From Pseudoxanthobacter soli DSM 19599 (GTDB taxonomy: Bacteria; Pseudomonadota; Alphaproteobacteria; Rhizobiales; Segnochrobactraceae), in the NCBI GenBank assembly GCA_945898215.1, contig CAMDHY010000014.1, forward strand, positions 1 to 55,197: DNA of 55,197 nucleotides. Direction: 5' to 3'. Below are positions 34,561 through 44,184 of the stretch, one piece after another. A program made the position numbers and the translations under genes. The notes below the pieces were generated by a model that made no database searches, was not told the DNA's origin, and saw nothing but the letters and a program-made list of their open reading frames with translations. Position 1 is the stretch's first letter. Each line of letters begins with the position of its first letter.

Positions 34561-36657
34561 TCATTCCGCGGCCTCCGCCATGCGGACGCGGGCGAGCGCC
34601 GCGCACTCGGCCATCACGGCAGAGGCGCGCGCGATCGGGTTGGTCAGGTAGAACTCCGTCACTGCGGAGCGGAACGGCGCGTTGGACGGATCGCCGCCAC
34701 GCTCGCCCAGCCGCTCGATCGCTGCCGGATCGGCCGGCACCACCTGGTCGACCGCTTCGAGGTGCGGCACCGCGGTGATCATCGCCGCGCGCAGCTCGAG
34801 CAGCGAATCATAGGGCAGCGTCGCGCCGAGCACGGCCGACAGCGCCCTGAGCACCGCCCAGTCCTCGCGCGCCTGGCCCGGCGGGAAGGCGGCACGGTTC
34901 GCCCTCTGCACCCGCCCCTCGGTGTTGACGTAGGTCGCCGGCTTCTCGGTGTAGGCGGCACCGGGCAGGATGACGTCGGCGCGATGGGCGCCAGCATCGC
35001 CGTGGGTGCCGAGATAGACGACGAAGGCAGAGCCCAGCCGGTCCATCGCAATCTCGTCGGAGCCGAGCAGGAAGACGACGTCGAGTTCGCCGGCACCGGC
35101 GGCCGTCAGCATCCCGGCGGTGTCGCGGCCGCCCTCGCCCGGCACGCAGCCGACGTCGAGGCCGCCGACGCGCGCCGCCGCCGTGTGCAGCACCGCAAAT
35201 CCGTTCCAGTCGGCCGACACGGCGCCCGCCGCAACCGCCGTCCGCGCAGCGAGCGACAGCACCGCCGCGCCGTCGGACCGCGCCAGCGCGCCCTGGCCGA
35301 CGATGATCAGCGGCCGTTCCGCCTTCGCCAGCACGTCGGCGAAGGTGTGCTTGCCGGCGGCGACGTCCTTCAGGGTGTCGGGCCCGGCACCGAGATATTC
35401 GATCGGATAGGTCTGATCGACCGGCTCGCCGATGACGCCGACCGGCAGGCCGCTCGCCCGCCAGCGCTTGCGGATGCGGGCGTTCAGCACCGCCGCCTCG
35501 CGCCGCGGATTGCAGCCGACGAGCAGGATCGCGTCCGCCTCCTCGATGGCGCGGATGCCGACATTGAACAGATAGCTCGCCCGGCCGTCGGCCGGGTGGA
35601 GCGCCGCGCCGTCCTGGCGGCAGTCGACGCTCGCCACGCCGAGGCGCGTCATCAGGTCCTTCAGGGCGTAGAACTCTTCCGTCGAGGCGAGGTCGCCGCC
35701 GATGGCGCCGACGCGGGCCGGACCCGCCGCCTTCACCTTCTCGGCGATGGCGGTGAAGGCTTCCGGCCACGTCGCCGGCTGCAGCCGGCCGCCGCGGCGC
35801 ACATAGGGCTGGTCGAGGCGCTGCGTGCGCAGGCCGTCCCAGATGTAGCGGCTCTTGTCGGAGAGCCACTCCTCGTTCACCGCCTCGTTCAGCCGCGGCA
35901 GGATGCGCATGACCTCGCGGCCGCGGGTGTCGACGCGGATGTTGGAGCCGACGGCGTCCATCACGTCGACCGACTCGGTCTTGGCGAACTCCCAGACGCG
36001 GCCGGTGAAGGCGAACGGCTTGTGGGTCAGCGCGCCGACCGGGCAGAGGTCGGCGACGTTGCCCTGCAGCTCCGAGCCCATCGCGTGCTCGAGATAGGTG
36101 GTGATCTCCATGTCCTCGCCGCGCCCGGTGGCGCCGAGGTCCGGCACGCCGGCCACCTCGGTGGTGAAGCGCACGCAGCGGGTGCAGTGGATGCACCGGT
36201 TCATGATCGTCTTGACCAGCGGGCCGATGTACTTGTCCTCGACGGCGCGCTTGTTCTCGTGGAAGCGCGAACCGGAGACGCCGTACAGCATCGACTGGTC
36301 CTGCAGGTCGCACTCGCCGCCCTGGTCGCAGATCGGGCAGTCGAGCGGGTGATTGATGAGCAGGAACTCCATCACCCCTTCGCGCGCCTTCTTCACCATC
36401 GGCGTGTTGGTGAAGATCTCCGGGGCCTCGCCGTTCGGGCCGGGGCGCAGGTCCTTCACCGCCATGGCGCAGGAGGCCGCCGGCTTCGGCGGGCCGCCCT
36501 TCACCTCGACGAGACACATCCGGCAGTTGCCGGCGATCGAGAGCCGCTCGTGGAAGCAGAAGCGCGGAATCTCCGCCCCGGCGAGTTCGGCCGCCTGCAG
36601 CAGCGTCGATTCCGGCGCGACGTCCACCTCGGTGCCGTCGACGATGATCTTGGTCAT
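34561..36657 (-). CDS. nuoG: NADH-quinone oxidoreductase subunit G
   Basis: A 698-residue Fe-S subunit of the NADH dehydrogenase arm. [20 protein letters not shown] and PAASC hold the [2Fe-2S] cluster N1b, [19 protein letters not shown] the His/3Cys cluster N5, and [10 protein letters not shown] with the Cys in [10 protein letters not shown] cluster N4. The rest is a molybdopterin-oxidoreductase-like fold without cofactor. Its length is that of mitochondrial/rhizobial type, ~200 residues shorter than E. coli NuoG. Confidence 0.96.
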   Translation of the reverse strand: MTKIIVDGTEVDVAPESTLLQAAELAGAEIPRFCFHERLSIAGNCRMCLVEVKGGPPKPAASCAMAVKDLRPGPNGEAPEIFTNTPMVKKAREGVMEFLLINHPLDCPICDQGGECDLQDQSMLYGVSGSRFHENKRAVEDKYIGPLVKTIMNRCIHCTRCVRFTTEVAGVPDLGATGRGEDMEITTYLEHAMGSELQGNVADLCPVGALTHKPFAFTGRVWEFAKTESVDVMDAVGSNIRVDTRGREVMRILPRLNEAVNEEWLSDKSRYIWDGLRTQRLDQPYVRRGGRLQPATWPEAFTAIAEKVKAAGPARVGAIGGDLASTEEFYALKDLMTRLGVASVDCRQDGAALHPADGRASYLFNVGIRAIEEADAILLVGCNPRREAAVLNARIRKRWRASGLPVGVIGEPVDQTYPIEYLGAGPDTLKDVAAGKHTFADVLAKAERPLIIVGQGALARSDGAAVLSLAARTAVAAGAVSADWNGFAVLHTAAARVGGLDVGCVPGEGGRDTAGMLTAAGAGELDVVFLLGSDEIAMDRLGSAFVVYLGTHGDAGAHRADVILPGAAYTEKPATYVNTEGRVQRANRAAFPPGQAREDWAVLRALSAVLGATLPYDSLLELRAAMITAVPHLEAVDQVVPADPAAIERLGERGGDPSNAPFRSAVTEFYLTNPIARASAVMAECAALARVRMAEAAE

Positions 36658-36701
36658 CGGCTCATCTTCCCGTCACAGCGCGGTGGTCGCCCGTCATCGT
36701 C

Positions 36702-38006
36702 CTACTCCGCCGCCTGCAGCGTCACGCCCGGCACCGCACGCGATTGGTAGGCATCGATGCGGGCCTCGATGACGGGGCGGAAGTGGCGGATCAGGCCCTG
36801 GATCGGCCAGGCGGCGGCGTCGCCGAGGGCGCAGATGGTGTGCCCCTCGATCTGCTTGGTCACCTGCAGCAGCATGTCGATTTCGGATTTGCGCGCCTCG
36901 CCCTTCACGAGACGCTCCATCACCCGCCACATCCAGCCGGTGCCTTCCCGGCACGGCGTGCACTGGCCGCAGCTCTCGTGCTTGTAGAAGTGGGCGAGGC
37001 GGGCGATCGCCTTGATGACGTCGGTGGACTTGTCCATGACGATCACCGCCGCCGTACCGAGGCCCGACTGCAGGTTGCGCAGGGTGTCGAAGTCCATGGC
37101 CAGGTCTTCGCACTGGTGCGCCGGCAGCAGCGGCACCGACGAGCCGCCCGGGATCACCGCGAGCAGATTGTCCCAGCCGCCGCGGATGCCGCCGCAGTGG
37201 CGCTCGACGAGCTCGCGGAAAGGAATGCCCATCTCCTCCTCCACCGTGCACGGATTGTTGACGTGGCCGGAGATGCAGAAGAGCTTGGTGCCGGTGTTGT
37301 TGGGCTTGCCGAGGCCGGCGAACCAGGCAGGGCCGCGGCGCAGGATCTCGCCGGAGACGGCAATCGATTCGACGTTGTTGACCGTCGTCGGGCAGCCATA
37401 GAGGCCCATGTTGGCCGGGAACGGTGGCTTCAGCCGCGGTTGGCCCTTCTTGCCCTCGAGGCTTTCGAGCAGCGCCGTCTCCTCGCCGCAGATGTAGGCG
37501 CCGGCGCCGTGGGCGACGTAGCAGTCGAAGTCCCAGCCGTGGACGTTGTTCCTGCCGATCAGCCGGGCGGCGTAGGCCTGGTCGATCGCCGCCTGCAGGT
37601 GCTCGCGCTCGCGGATGAACTCGCCGCGCACGTAGATGTAGCAGGCGTGCGCGCCCATCGCGAAGGAGGCGATCAGGCAGCCCTCGACCAGCGTGTGCGG
37701 GTCGTGGCGCAGGATCTCGCGGTCCTTGCAGGTGCCGGGCTCGGATTCGTCGGCGTTGACGACAAGGTAGTGCGGCCGCCCCTCGGCGACCTGCTTCGGC
37801 ATGAACGACCACTTCAGGCCCGTCGGGAAGCCGGCGCCGCCGCGGCCGCGCAGGCCCGAGGCCTTCATCTGGTCGATGATCCAGTCGCGACCCTTGTCGA
37901 TGAAGCCTTTGGTGCCGTCCCACTGGCCGCGTTTCAGCGCGCCCTCGAGGCCCCAGTCGTGCTGGCCGTAGAGGTTGGTGAAGATGCGGTCCTTGTCGGC
38001 GAGCAT
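36702..38006 (-). CDS. nuoF: NADH-quinone oxidoreductase subunit F
   Basis: A 434-residue subunit binding NADH, FMN and the N3 [4Fe-4S] cluster. [15 protein letters not shown] is the FMN site, [19 protein letters not shown] the NADH loop, and [15 protein letters not shown] plus a later Cys ([13 protein letters not shown]) bind N3. It opens [14 protein letters not shown], as in relatives. The gene sits 13 bases after nuoE. Confidence 0.97.
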   Translation of the reverse strand: MLADKDRIFTNLYGQHDWGLEGALKRGQWDGTKGFIDKGRDWIIDQMKASGLRGRGGAGFPTGLKWSFMPKQVAEGRPHYLVVNADESEPGTCKDREILRHDPHTLVEGCLIASFAMGAHACYIYVRGEFIREREHLQAAIDQAYAARLIGRNNVHGWDFDCYVAHGAGAYICGEETALLESLEGKKGQPRLKPPFPANMGLYGCPTTVNNVESIAVSGEILRRGPAWFAGLGKPNNTGTKLFCISGHVNNPCTVEEEMGIPFRELVERHCGGIRGGWDNLLAVIPGGSSVPLLPAHQCEDLAMDFDTLRNLQSGLGTAAVIVMDKSTDVIKAIARLAHFYKHESCGQCTPCREGTGWMWRVMERLVKGEARKSEIDMLLQVTKQIEGHTICALGDAAAWPIQGLIRHFRPVIEARIDAYQSRAVPGVTLQAAE

Positions 38007-38019
38007 CGCGAAAGCTCCC

Positions 38020-38898
38020 TCAGCCGTTCGTGCCGGCCGGCGCGGTGCCGGCGGGCTCCTTGCCGTCCGACGCGCCAGTGCCGGCGGCCGGCTCGGGCGC
38101 CGTCTCGGCGATCTTCGGTTGCGCGGCGGCGACGTCCTCGCCCTTCAGCGGCGTCTTGCCTTCGGCGGCGCGCACACCCGGCGAATCCGACACCTGCTCG
38201 TCCGTCCGCGTCTCGTGCGGCTTGCCCTTCTCGAGTGGCGCCTGATCGTCGCCTTGCACCGGGCCAGTGTCACGGTTCGCCGGCCCCCGCAGGATCGCCG
38301 CGAGGTCGGTGAGCGACGTCGCCCCGCCCGCCGGCATCGAGAAGGTGCGGCCGTTCTGCGGGCCCGGCGCCGGCGGTGCGCCACGGGCGAAGCCGTCGAT
38401 CAGCGCCTCGAAGCTCTCCGGCGTCAGGTCCTCGAAGGTGTCCTTGACCACCTGCACCATCGGCGCGTTCACGCAGGCGCCGAGGCACTCGACCTCCTCC
38501 CACGAGAAGTCGCCGTCGGCGGAGAGGTGGAACGGGTCGTGGTGGATGCGGTGCTTGCAGATCTCGATGAGGTCCTCGGCGCCGCGCAGCTGGCACGGCG
38601 TCGTGCCGCACACCTGGATGTGCGCCTTCTTCCCCACCGGGGCGAGCTGGAACATCGTGTAGAAGGTCGCCACCTCCAGCACGCGGATGTTCGGCATCTC
38701 CAGCATCTCGGCGATGACGCGGATGCAGGGCTCGCTGACCCAGCCCTCCTGCTCCTGCGCCCGCCACATCAGCGGGATCACGGCGCTCGCCTGCCGCCCT
38801 TCCGGGAAGCGCGCGATCACCGTGCGCGCCCACTCGAGGTTCTCGGGCGTGAAGGCGAAGGACGCCGGCTGCTGGTGGTGAAGGCGACGGACGGCCAT
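38020..38898 (-). CDS. nuoE: NADH-quinone oxidoreductase subunit E with long C-terminal tail
   Basis: A 292-residue subunit carrying the N1a [2Fe-2S] cluster. Cluster cysteines are in [15 protein letters not shown] and [37 protein letters not shown] is the typical N-terminal helix bundle. The thioredoxin-like core ends near residue 185; a ~105-residue tail rich in Ala, Pro, Gly, Lys and Glu follows and looks disordered. E. coli NuoE has ~166 residues; tails are known in rhizobial NuoE. The start overlaps the nuoD stop by one base. Confidence 0.95.
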   Translation of the reverse strand: MAVRRLHHQQPASFAFTPENLEWARTVIARFPEGRQASAVIPLMWRAQEQEGWVSEPCIRVIAEMLEMPNIRVLEVATFYTMFQLAPVGKKAHIQVCGTTPCQLRGAEDLIEICKHRIHHDPFHLSADGDFSWEEVECLGACVNAPMVQVVKDTFEDLTPESFEALIDGFARGAPPAPGPQNGRTFSMPAGGATSLTDLAAILRGPANRDTGPVQGDDQAPLEKGKPHETRTDEQVSDSPGVRAAEGKTPLKGEDVAAAQPKIAETAPEPAAGTGASDGKEPAGTAPAGTNG

Positions 38899-40088
38899 CA
38901 GCGATCCACCTCCCCGAACACGATGTCGATCGAGCCCAGGATGGCGGAGACGTCCGCCAGCATGTGGCCCTGGCAGAGGAAGTCCATCGCCTGCAGGTGG
39001 GCGAAGCCCGGCGCGCGGATCTTGCAGCGGTAGGGCTTGTTGGTGCCGTCGGCGACGAGATAGACGCCGAACTCGCCCTTCGGCGCCTCGACGGCGGCGT
39101 AGACCTCGCCCGCCGGCACCCGGTAGCCCTCGGTATAGAGCTTGAAGTGGTGGATGAGCGCCTCCATCGAGCGCTTCATCTCGCCGCGCGACGGCGGCAC
39201 CACCTTGCCCTCGAGGGCGTGCACGGGGCCCTGCCCCGCCGGCGACCTGAGCTTTTCCAGGCACTGCTTCATGATCCGCACCGACTGCCGCATCTCCTCG
39301 ACGCGGATGTGGTAGCGGTCGTAGCAGTCGCCGTTCTTGCCGATCGGAATGTCGAATTCCATCTCGTCGTAGCATTCGTAGGGCTGCGACTTCCTGAGGT
39401 CCCAGGCGGCGCCCGAGCCGCGCACCATTACGCCCGAGAAGCCCCAGGCCCAGCAGTCCTCCAGCCGCACCACGGCGATGTCGACGTTGCGCTGCTTGAA
39501 GATGCGGTTCTCCGACAAGAGCCCCTCGAGGTCGTCGACGACGCCGAGGAAGGGGTCGCAGAACGCCCAGATGTCGTCGACGAGGCCGGCCGGCAGGTCC
39601 TGGTGGACGCCGCCCGGGCGGAAGTAGGCGGCGTGCATGCGCGCGCCCGACGCGCGCTCGTAGAACACCATCAGCTTCTCGCGCTCCTCGAAGCCCCACA
39701 AGGGCGGCGTCAGGGCGCCGACGTCCATCGCCTGGGTGGTGACGTTGAGGAGGTGGGAGAGCAGTCGGCCGATTTCCGAATAGAGCACCCGGATGAGCTG
39801 CGCCCGCCGCGGCACGGTGATGCCGAGCAGCTTCTCGACCGCCAGGCAGAAGGCGTGCTCCTGGTTCATCGGCGCGACGTAGTCGAGCCGGTCGAAATAG
39901 GGGATCGCCTGCAGGTAGGTCTTCTGCTCGATCAGCTTCTCGGTGCCGCGGTGCAGGAGCCCGATGTGCGGATCGACGCGGGTGACCACCTCACCGTCGA
40001 GCTCCAGCACGAGGCGCAGCACCCCGTGCGCCGCCGGATGCTGCGGCCCGAAGTTGATGTTGAAGTTACGGACTTCGGCTTCAGGCAT
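38898..40088 (-). CDS. nuoD: NADH-quinone oxidoreductase subunit D
   Basis: A 396-residue subunit (49-kDa homologue) that lines the quinone site with Nuo[22 protein letters not shown] contains the conserved His-rich loop near the quinone; [18 protein letters not shown] and [15 protein letters not shown] are diagnostic, and the end [11 protein letters not shown] is universal. The gene begins 207 bases after nuoC, an unusually wide gap filled by heptamer repeats. Confidence 0.97.
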   Translation of the reverse strand: MPEAEVRNFNINFGPQHPAAHGVLRLVLELDGEVVTRVDPHIGLLHRGTEKLIEQKTYLQAIPYFDRLDYVAPMNQEHAFCLAVEKLLGITVPRRAQLIRVLYSEIGRLLSHLLNVTTQAMDVGALTPPLWGFEEREKLMVFYERASGARMHAAYFRPGGVHQDLPAGLVDDIWAFCDPFLGVVDDLEGLLSENRIFKQRNVDIAVVRLEDCWAWGFSGVMVRGSGAAWDLRKSQPYECYDEMEFDIPIGKNGDCYDRYHIRVEEMRQSVRIMKQCLEKLRSPAGQGPVHALEGKVVPPSRGEMKRSMEALIHHFKLYTEGYRVPAGEVYAAVEAPKGEFGVYLVADGTNKPYRCKIRAPGFAHLQAMDFLCQGHMLADVSAILGSIDIVFGEVDR

Positions 40089-40120
40089 GGTGGACTGCCT
40101 CGAGCGTGGTGGCGGAAGAC

Positions 40121-40151
40121 CGGCAGTCGGCAGTCGGCAGTCGGCAGTCGG
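40121..40151. repeat. Heptamer tandem repeat, four copies of CGGCAGT
   Basis: CGGCAGT is repeated four times in perfect tandem followed by CGG, in the nuoC-nuoD spacer. On the other strand the unit reads ACTGCCG, the same consensus as heptamer arrays at 40266, 51549 and 52326. It is inverted relative to the array at the far end of this spacer. Confidence 0.9.
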
Positions 40152-40265
40152 ACGAAGACGTCAAGGTCGCGGCTCCGTCTCGATCGAACGGATGAGCTAC
40201 TAAAGCAAAGCCTTGATGACTGAGGGACGGATGACCGGCAGCGCGACGGCGTTCCCCGGCCCCTG

Positions 40266-40293
40266 CTGCCCACTGCCCACTTCCTACTGCCCG
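40266..40293. repeat. Heptamer tandem repeat, CTGCCCA type
   Basis: CTGCCCA, CTGCCCA, CTTCCTA and CTGCCCG follow one another directly, ending 2 bases from the nuoC stop. It faces the array at 40121, so about 115 bases of unassigned DNA lie between two inverted heptamer arrays. Confidence 0.8.
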
Positions 40294-40295
40294 CC

Positions 40296-40931
40296 TCATG
40301 ACTTCGCCTTCTCGTCGCCGGGCAGCACGTAGTCCGGCCCTTCCCACGGGGAGAGGAAGTCGAACGCCCGGAACTCCTGGGTGAGGCGCACCGGCTCGTA
40401 GACGACGCGCTTGACGGCGTCGTCGTAGCGGACCTCGACGAAGCCCGTCAGCGGGAAGTCCTTGCGCAGCGGGTGGCCGTCGAAGCCGTAGTCGGTGAGG
40501 ATGCGGCGCAGGTCCGGGTGGCCGGTGAACAGGATGCCGTAGAGATCGTAGGCCTCGCGCTCGAACCAGTCGGCGCCCGGATAGATCGCGGTGGCCGACG
40601 GTACCGTGGTGGCGGCGTCGGTCTCCAACTTGATGCGGATGCGCAGGTTCTGGTGCGGCGACAACAGGTGGTAGACGACGTCGAAGCGCTTCTCGCGCGA
40701 CGGGTAGTCGACGCCGCAGGCATCGACGAAGGAGACGAACTGGCAGCGCGCGTCGTCGCGCAGGAAGCGCAGCACCTCGATCAGACGGGTCGGCGCGAGC
40801 GTAACGGTGAGTTCGCCAAACGCCACCTGCCGCTCGCCGAGGGCCGCGCCGAGCGCCTGGCCGAGATAGTCGGAGAGCTCGGTGAGCGTCTCGTCCATCG
40901 CCGTCTCCGTGGAGGGCATCGTCGCGGCCAT
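40296..40931 (-). CDS. nuoC: NADH-quinone oxidoreductase subunit C
   Basis: A 211-residue peripheral subunit (30-kDa homologue). [28 protein letters not shown] and [48 protein letters not shown] are the conserved core. ATG 40931, two bases after the nuoB stop, gives the expected length. NuoC and NuoD are separate genes here, not fused. Confidence 0.96.
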   Translation of the reverse strand: MAATMPSTETAMDETLTELSDYLGQALGAALGERQVAFGELTVTLAPTRLIEVLRFLRDDARCQFVSFVDACGVDYPSREKRFDVVYHLLSPHQNLRIRIKLETDAATTVPSATAIYPGADWFEREAYDLYGILFTGHPDLRRILTDYGFDGHPLRKDFPLTGFVEVRYDDAVKRVVYEPVRLTQEFRAFDFLSPWEGPDYVLPGDEKAKS

Positions 40932-40933
40932 GC

Positions 40934-41512
40934 TCAGCGCTCGATCGTGCCGGTCCGGCGGATCTTCTTCTGCAGGAGAAGAACGCCGTAGAGCAGCGCC
41001 TCGGCCGTCGGCGGGCACCCGGGAACATAGATGTCGACCGGCACGACGCGGTCACACCCGCGCACCACCGAATAGGAATAGTGATAGTAGCCGCCGCCGT
41101 TGGCGCACGAGCCCATCGAGATGACGTAGCGCGGCTCCGGCATCTGGTCGTAGACCTTGCGCAGCGCCGGGGCCATCTTGTTGGTGAGCGTGCCGGCGAC
41201 GATCATCACGTCCGACTGGCGCGGGCTTGCGCGCGGCGCGAAGCCGAAGCGCTCGGCGTCGTAGCGCGGCATCGACAGCTGCATCATCTCGACCGCGCAG
41301 CACGCGAGGCCGAATGTCATCCACATCAAGGAGCCGGTGCGCGACCAGGTGATCAGCGCATCGGCCGACGTCACCAGGAAGCCGCGGTCGGCGAGTTCGT
41401 CGTTGATCCCCTGGTAGAAGGGATCGTCGGAGCCGGCCGGACGGCCGTGCTGGTCGAGGAGGCCGGTGGGCGCCTTGGCGACCAGCGGACCCGTTGGCGC
41501 GGTCAATCCCAT
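40934..41512 (-). CDS. nuoB: NADH-quinone oxidoreductase subunit B
   Basis: A 192-residue subunit holding the terminal [4Fe-4S] cluster N2 next to the quinone. Tandem cysteines appear in [13 protein letters not shown], with the other ligands in [20 protein letters not shown] and [18 protein letters not shown] 41512 overlaps the 3' end of nuoA by 10 bases. Confidence 0.97.
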   Translation of the reverse strand: MGLTAPTGPLVAKAPTGLLDQHGRPAGSDDPFYQGINDELADRGFLVTSADALITWSRTGSLMWMTFGLACCAVEMMQLSMPRYDAERFGFAPRASPRQSDVMIVAGTLTNKMAPALRKVYDQMPEPRYVISMGSCANGGGYYHYSYSVVRGCDRVVPVDIYVPGCPPTAEALLYGVLLLQKKIRRTGTIER

Positions 41513-41868
41513 TCCAGCGCTCCCTTCTTCCACTCGTAGACGAACCCGACGGTGAGCACGCCGAGGAAGGCCATCATCGACCAGAAGCCGAACCAGCCGA
41601 GGTCGCCGAACGCCACCGCCCACGGGAACAGGAAGGCCACTTCGAGGTCGAAGATGATGAACAGGATCGACACCAGATAGAACCGCACGTCGAACTTCAT
41701 GCGGGCGTCGTCGAAGGCGTTGAAGCCGCATTCGTAGGCCGACAGCTTCTCGGTGTCCGGCGCCTTGAAGGCGACCAGGAAGGGCGCGACGAGCAGCGCC
41801 AGGCCGACGAAGGCGGCGACGCCGATGAACACGACGATCGGGACGTAGTCTTTGAGGAGCTCTTCCAT
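41503..41868 (-). CDS. nuoA: NADH-quinone oxidoreductase subunit A
   Basis: A 121-residue membrane subunit of three helices. The conserved [21 protein letters not shown] loop and [13 protein letters not shown] in helix 2 are diagnostic. Start [13 protein letters not shown] at 41868 follows GAGGGCGG. It is the first gene of the 14-gene nuo operon. Confidence 0.96.
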   Translation of the reverse strand: MEELLKDYVPIVVFIGVAAFVGLALLVAPFLVAFKAPDTEKLSAYECGFNAFDDARMKFDVRFYLVSILFIIFDLEVAFLFPWAVAFGDLGWFGFWSMMAFLGVLTVGFVYEWKKGALEWD

Positions 41869-42177
41869 GGACCGCCCTCGATCACCGCTCTGCGACGCGC
41901 ACCTCCGGGCCCCGGGGGCCCGCGCCTCACGACATGCCTGCGCCGACGGTCGCGCCACGCGGGCAACCGCCACTCCCCCCGCTGCGTGTCCTTCCCTGAT
42001 GCCCCCGAGCCGCGACGGCATCGAACTGGTGCTATTCTAAAGGCTCCACCGGGCGGAGCAACGCCTTGCGGCCGAGAGCCGCGGCGCCTGCCCTCCGGCG
42101 GACGGGCAGAGGCTTATCCCACGCTCCCGCGGGTGGCAAGGCGCCCGCCGGCCCGGCGGCGGGCGGCGCGGCGACGC
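41869..42177. other. Leader region between nuoA and the GntR gene
   Basis: About 310 bases with no supported gene. It contains the candidate nuo promoter (42034-42061) and a long leader. GC-rich stem-forming stretches lie between 42115 and 42177, just after the GntR stop, without a U run. Confidence 0.5.
42034..42061 (-). promoter_or_regulatory. nuoA: Candidate nuo operon promoter
   Basis: On the minus strand TTGCTC (42056-42061) and TAGAAT (42034-42039) are spaced by 16 bases, close to a sigma-70 promoter. Transcription would start near 42027, leaving a ~160-base leader before nuoA. No other AT-leaning patch is found upstream of nuoA. Confidence 0.45.
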
Positions 42178-42861
42178 TCAGAGTTCCTCGAGGAAGCGGC
42201 CGTAGGCGTCGCGGACGATGAAGATGTGGGCGCGCATCGCCGTCGCTGCCGCAGTGCGGTCGCCGCGCAGGATCGCCGCCACCACCGCCTCGTGCTCGGC
42301 GTGCGACTTGCCGATGCGCCCGAGCGCGGCAAATTGCGCCCGCCGGAACGGCTGCACCCGCGTGCGGGTCTCGGTGGTGATCTCGGCGAGATAGGCGTTG
42401 TGGGTCGCCTGGTAGATCGTCGCGTGGAAGGTCTCGTTGAAGTCGCGGTAGCGCGCCGCCTCGCCGGCCCGCATCGCCGCCCCCATCGCCTCGTGCAGCC
42501 GCTCCAGCGCCCGCCGCTCCGCCGACGTCATGTTGGTGGCGGCGAGGCCGGCACACAGCGCCTCGAGCTCCGCCATCGTCTCGAACATGTCTACGAGGCG
42601 CTGCGGCGTCGGATGCGCCACCACGGCGCCGCGATGCGCCCGCGATTCGACCAGCCCGCTCGCCGCGAGCACCCGGAGCGCCTCGCGCACCGGCGTCCGC
42701 GACACCCCGAATCGCCGCGCAAGCTCGCTCTCGTCGAGCGCCGCCCCGGGCGAGAGCTGGCCAGTGACGATTTCTTCCGCGAGCTGCAGCCTGACCTCGA
42801 CCGCCCGTGTCACGGACTTCGTCGGTGCAGGGGGCGCCGTTTCGGCAGTCGAAGGGTCCAC
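42178..42861 (-). CDS. GntR family transcriptional regulator, FCD (FadR) subfamily
   Basis: A 227-residue DNA-binding protein. The winged helix is at residues ~17-85, with LDESELARRFGVSRTPVREALRVLAASGLVE, the GntR recognition helix, then RAHRGAVVA as the wing. The C-terminal FCD ligand domain has the metal-type residues in ELEALCAGLAA, RDFNETFHATIYQATHN and SHAEHEAVVAAI. It lies last, on the same strand as the biuret-type cluster, 190 bases after it, so it is the likely regulator of that cluster; ligand and operator are unproven. Confidence 0.92.
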   Translation of the reverse strand: MDPSTAETAPPAPTKSVTRAVEVRLQLAEEIVTGQLSPGAALDESELARRFGVSRTPVREALRVLAASGLVESRAHRGAVVAHPTPQRLVDMFETMAELEALCAGLAATNMTSAERRALERLHEAMGAAMRAGEAARYRDFNETFHATIYQATHNAYLAEITTETRTRVQPFRRAQFAALGRIGKSHAEHEAVVAAILRGDRTAAATAMRAHIFIVRDAYGRFLEEL

Positions 42862-42953
42862 TGGGTCGGTTTCCCGTTGTTCTGCTTGTTGCCGAAACTA
42901 TCGTCAGGATTGCTCATCGCCGGAAGGGTGTTGTCAGACATGGCGGACACGAT

Positions 42954-42982
42954 CCCACCCTGCCCCTCCAGGGCAGGATGGG
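42954..42982. repeat. Strong stem-loop after the hydrolase operon
   Basis: CCCACCCTGCCC and GGGCAGGATGGG form a near-perfect 12-bp stem with a 5-base loop, between the AtzH-like gene and the GntR gene. There is no U run. Its core resembles the hairpins of the BIME-like repeats at 47474 and 52148, so it may be a degenerate single unit or a transcript-end hairpin. Confidence 0.5.
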
Positions 42983-43051
42983 TGTCCTGCTGCAACGAGG
43001 CGCCCCATGCACACCTCGGATGCGTCCACCACCCTCGCTTGATCGCCTCTC

Positions 43052-43513
43052 CTACGCCTCGTCCGCGATCGTGCTCACGTGCGCCGCCACGACGCACCAG
43101 CCGCCGCGGAAGCGCACCCACGTCTGCATCTGCCGGCCGACCAGCCCCGGCTGCACGTCGCTGCGGAACTCGGTCGACACCGTCGCGAAGTCGGTCCCGA
43201 AGGTCGTCACCACCGTGTTCGACAGCCGCCGCGTGGGATGGATCACCGGCGCCACCCGCCGCCAGGCGCCGATCACCTCCGGACCGTACTGATTTTCGGC
43301 TATGCCGAAGCGCACCACCTCCGCCCCGTCCCAGAACTGCTCGTCGAGGGTATCGAAGTCGCGCGCGACCAGCGCCCGCTCGTAGCGCTCGAAGGCGGCC
43401 GTCACCTCGACCACAACCTCCGGCCGGTTGATCTCGGGGCCACCGCTTTCGAGCCCGTCCGCCACCGTCTCCGCCACGCGCGTCCCGCTCCGCAGCACCG
43501 CCCCGCCACTCAT
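43052..43513 (-). CDS. AtzH-like protein (DUF3225, NTF2-like fold)
   Basis: A 153-residue cytoplasmic protein. [34 protein letters not shown], then [32 protein letters not shown] and WCVVAAHVS are the pattern of the AtzH/DUF3225 family. In the cyanuric acid pathway AtzH acts on 1,3-dicarboxyurea before allophanate hydrolase. A ~35-residue N-terminal extension precedes the domain. ATG 43513 overlaps the upstream hydrolase stop (ATGA), tying it to the hydrolases. Homologues also accompany unrelated amidases, so the exact reaction is uncertain. Confidence 0.75.
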   Translation of the reverse strand: MSGGAVLRSGTRVAETVADGLESGGPEINRPEVVVEVTAAFERYERALVARDFDTLDEQFWDGAEVVRFGIAENQYGPEVIGAWRRVAPVIHPTRRLSNTVVTTFGTDFATVSTEFRSDVQPGLVGRQMQTWVRFRGGWCVVAAHVSTIADEA

Positions 43514-44175
43514 CCGGCCGCAGCCTCCAGCGCCGCCAGCGGCGCCGTCCAGCCGACGATGCCGCCCTGGGCGCGCACCATGTCGAGCGTCGCCGATTTG
43601 AACTCCGGAAAATAGCTCTCCGTCGCGTCCTCGACGAGCAGGCACTCGTAGCCGCGATCGTTCGCCTCGCGCATCGTCGTCTGCACGCAGACCTCGGTGG
43701 TGACACCCGCCAGCACGAGGTGCGTCACGCCGCGCGCCTGCAGCAGCTCGCCGAGCCGGGTGGCGTAGAAGGCGCCCTTGCCCGGCTTGTCGAGGACGAT
43801 CTCGCCGGCGACCGGCGCGCAGGCGTCGACGATGGCGTTGCCGGGCTCGCCGCGCACGAGGATGCGCCCCATCGGCCCCTCGTCGCCGATCCGGAGCGAC
43901 GGCGAGCCGCGCGTCCGCTTCGCCGGCGGACAGTCCGACAGGTCGGCCGCGTGCGATTCGCGGGTGTGCACCACCGTCCACCCGCGCGACCGGGCGAACG
44001 CGATCAGCCTCGCCACCGTCGGCACGATCGCCGCCACCCGGCCGATGTCGTTGCCGAGCGTGTCGCCGAAGCCGCCCGGCTCGACGAAGTCGCGCTGCAT
44101 GTCGATGACGACGAGCGCGGTTCCCGGCTCCGGCAGCGTGTAGGCATAGGGCTCGGCCGAAACGGTGAGAGGCAT
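43510..44175 (-). CDS. Isochorismatase-like cysteine hydrolase, possible triuret hydrolase
   Basis: A 221-residue isochorismatase-fold amidohydrolase. The Asp-Lys-Cys catalytic set appears as [11 protein letters not shown] (D25), [15 protein letters not shown] (K130) and [21 protein letters not shown] (C163), with the usual cis-peptide VTTE. It is clearly a paralogue of the BiuH-type enzyme two genes upstream. In described triuret pathways a TrtA enzyme of this fold acts before BiuH, so TrtA is a reasonable guess, but other ureide or carbamoyl substrates are equally possible from sequence alone. Confidence 0.85.
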   Translation of the reverse strand: MPLTVSAEPYAYTLPEPGTALVVIDMQRDFVEPGGFGDTLGNDIGRVAAIVPTVARLIAFARSRGWTVVHTRESHAADLSDCPPAKRTRGSPSLRIGDEGPMGRILVRGEPGNAIVDACAPVAGEIVLDKPGKGAFYATRLGELLQARGVTHLVLAGVTTEVCVQTTMREANDRGYECLLVEDATESYFPEFKSATLDMVRAQGGIVGWTAPLAALEAAAG

Positions 44176-44184
44176 TCCGGCTCC

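Noticed and set aside
42932-42940. TGTCAGACA palindrome as GntR operator
   Set aside because: It lies upstream of the GntR gene but is only 9 bases, has no second copy and does not resemble the repeats before the BMP operon.
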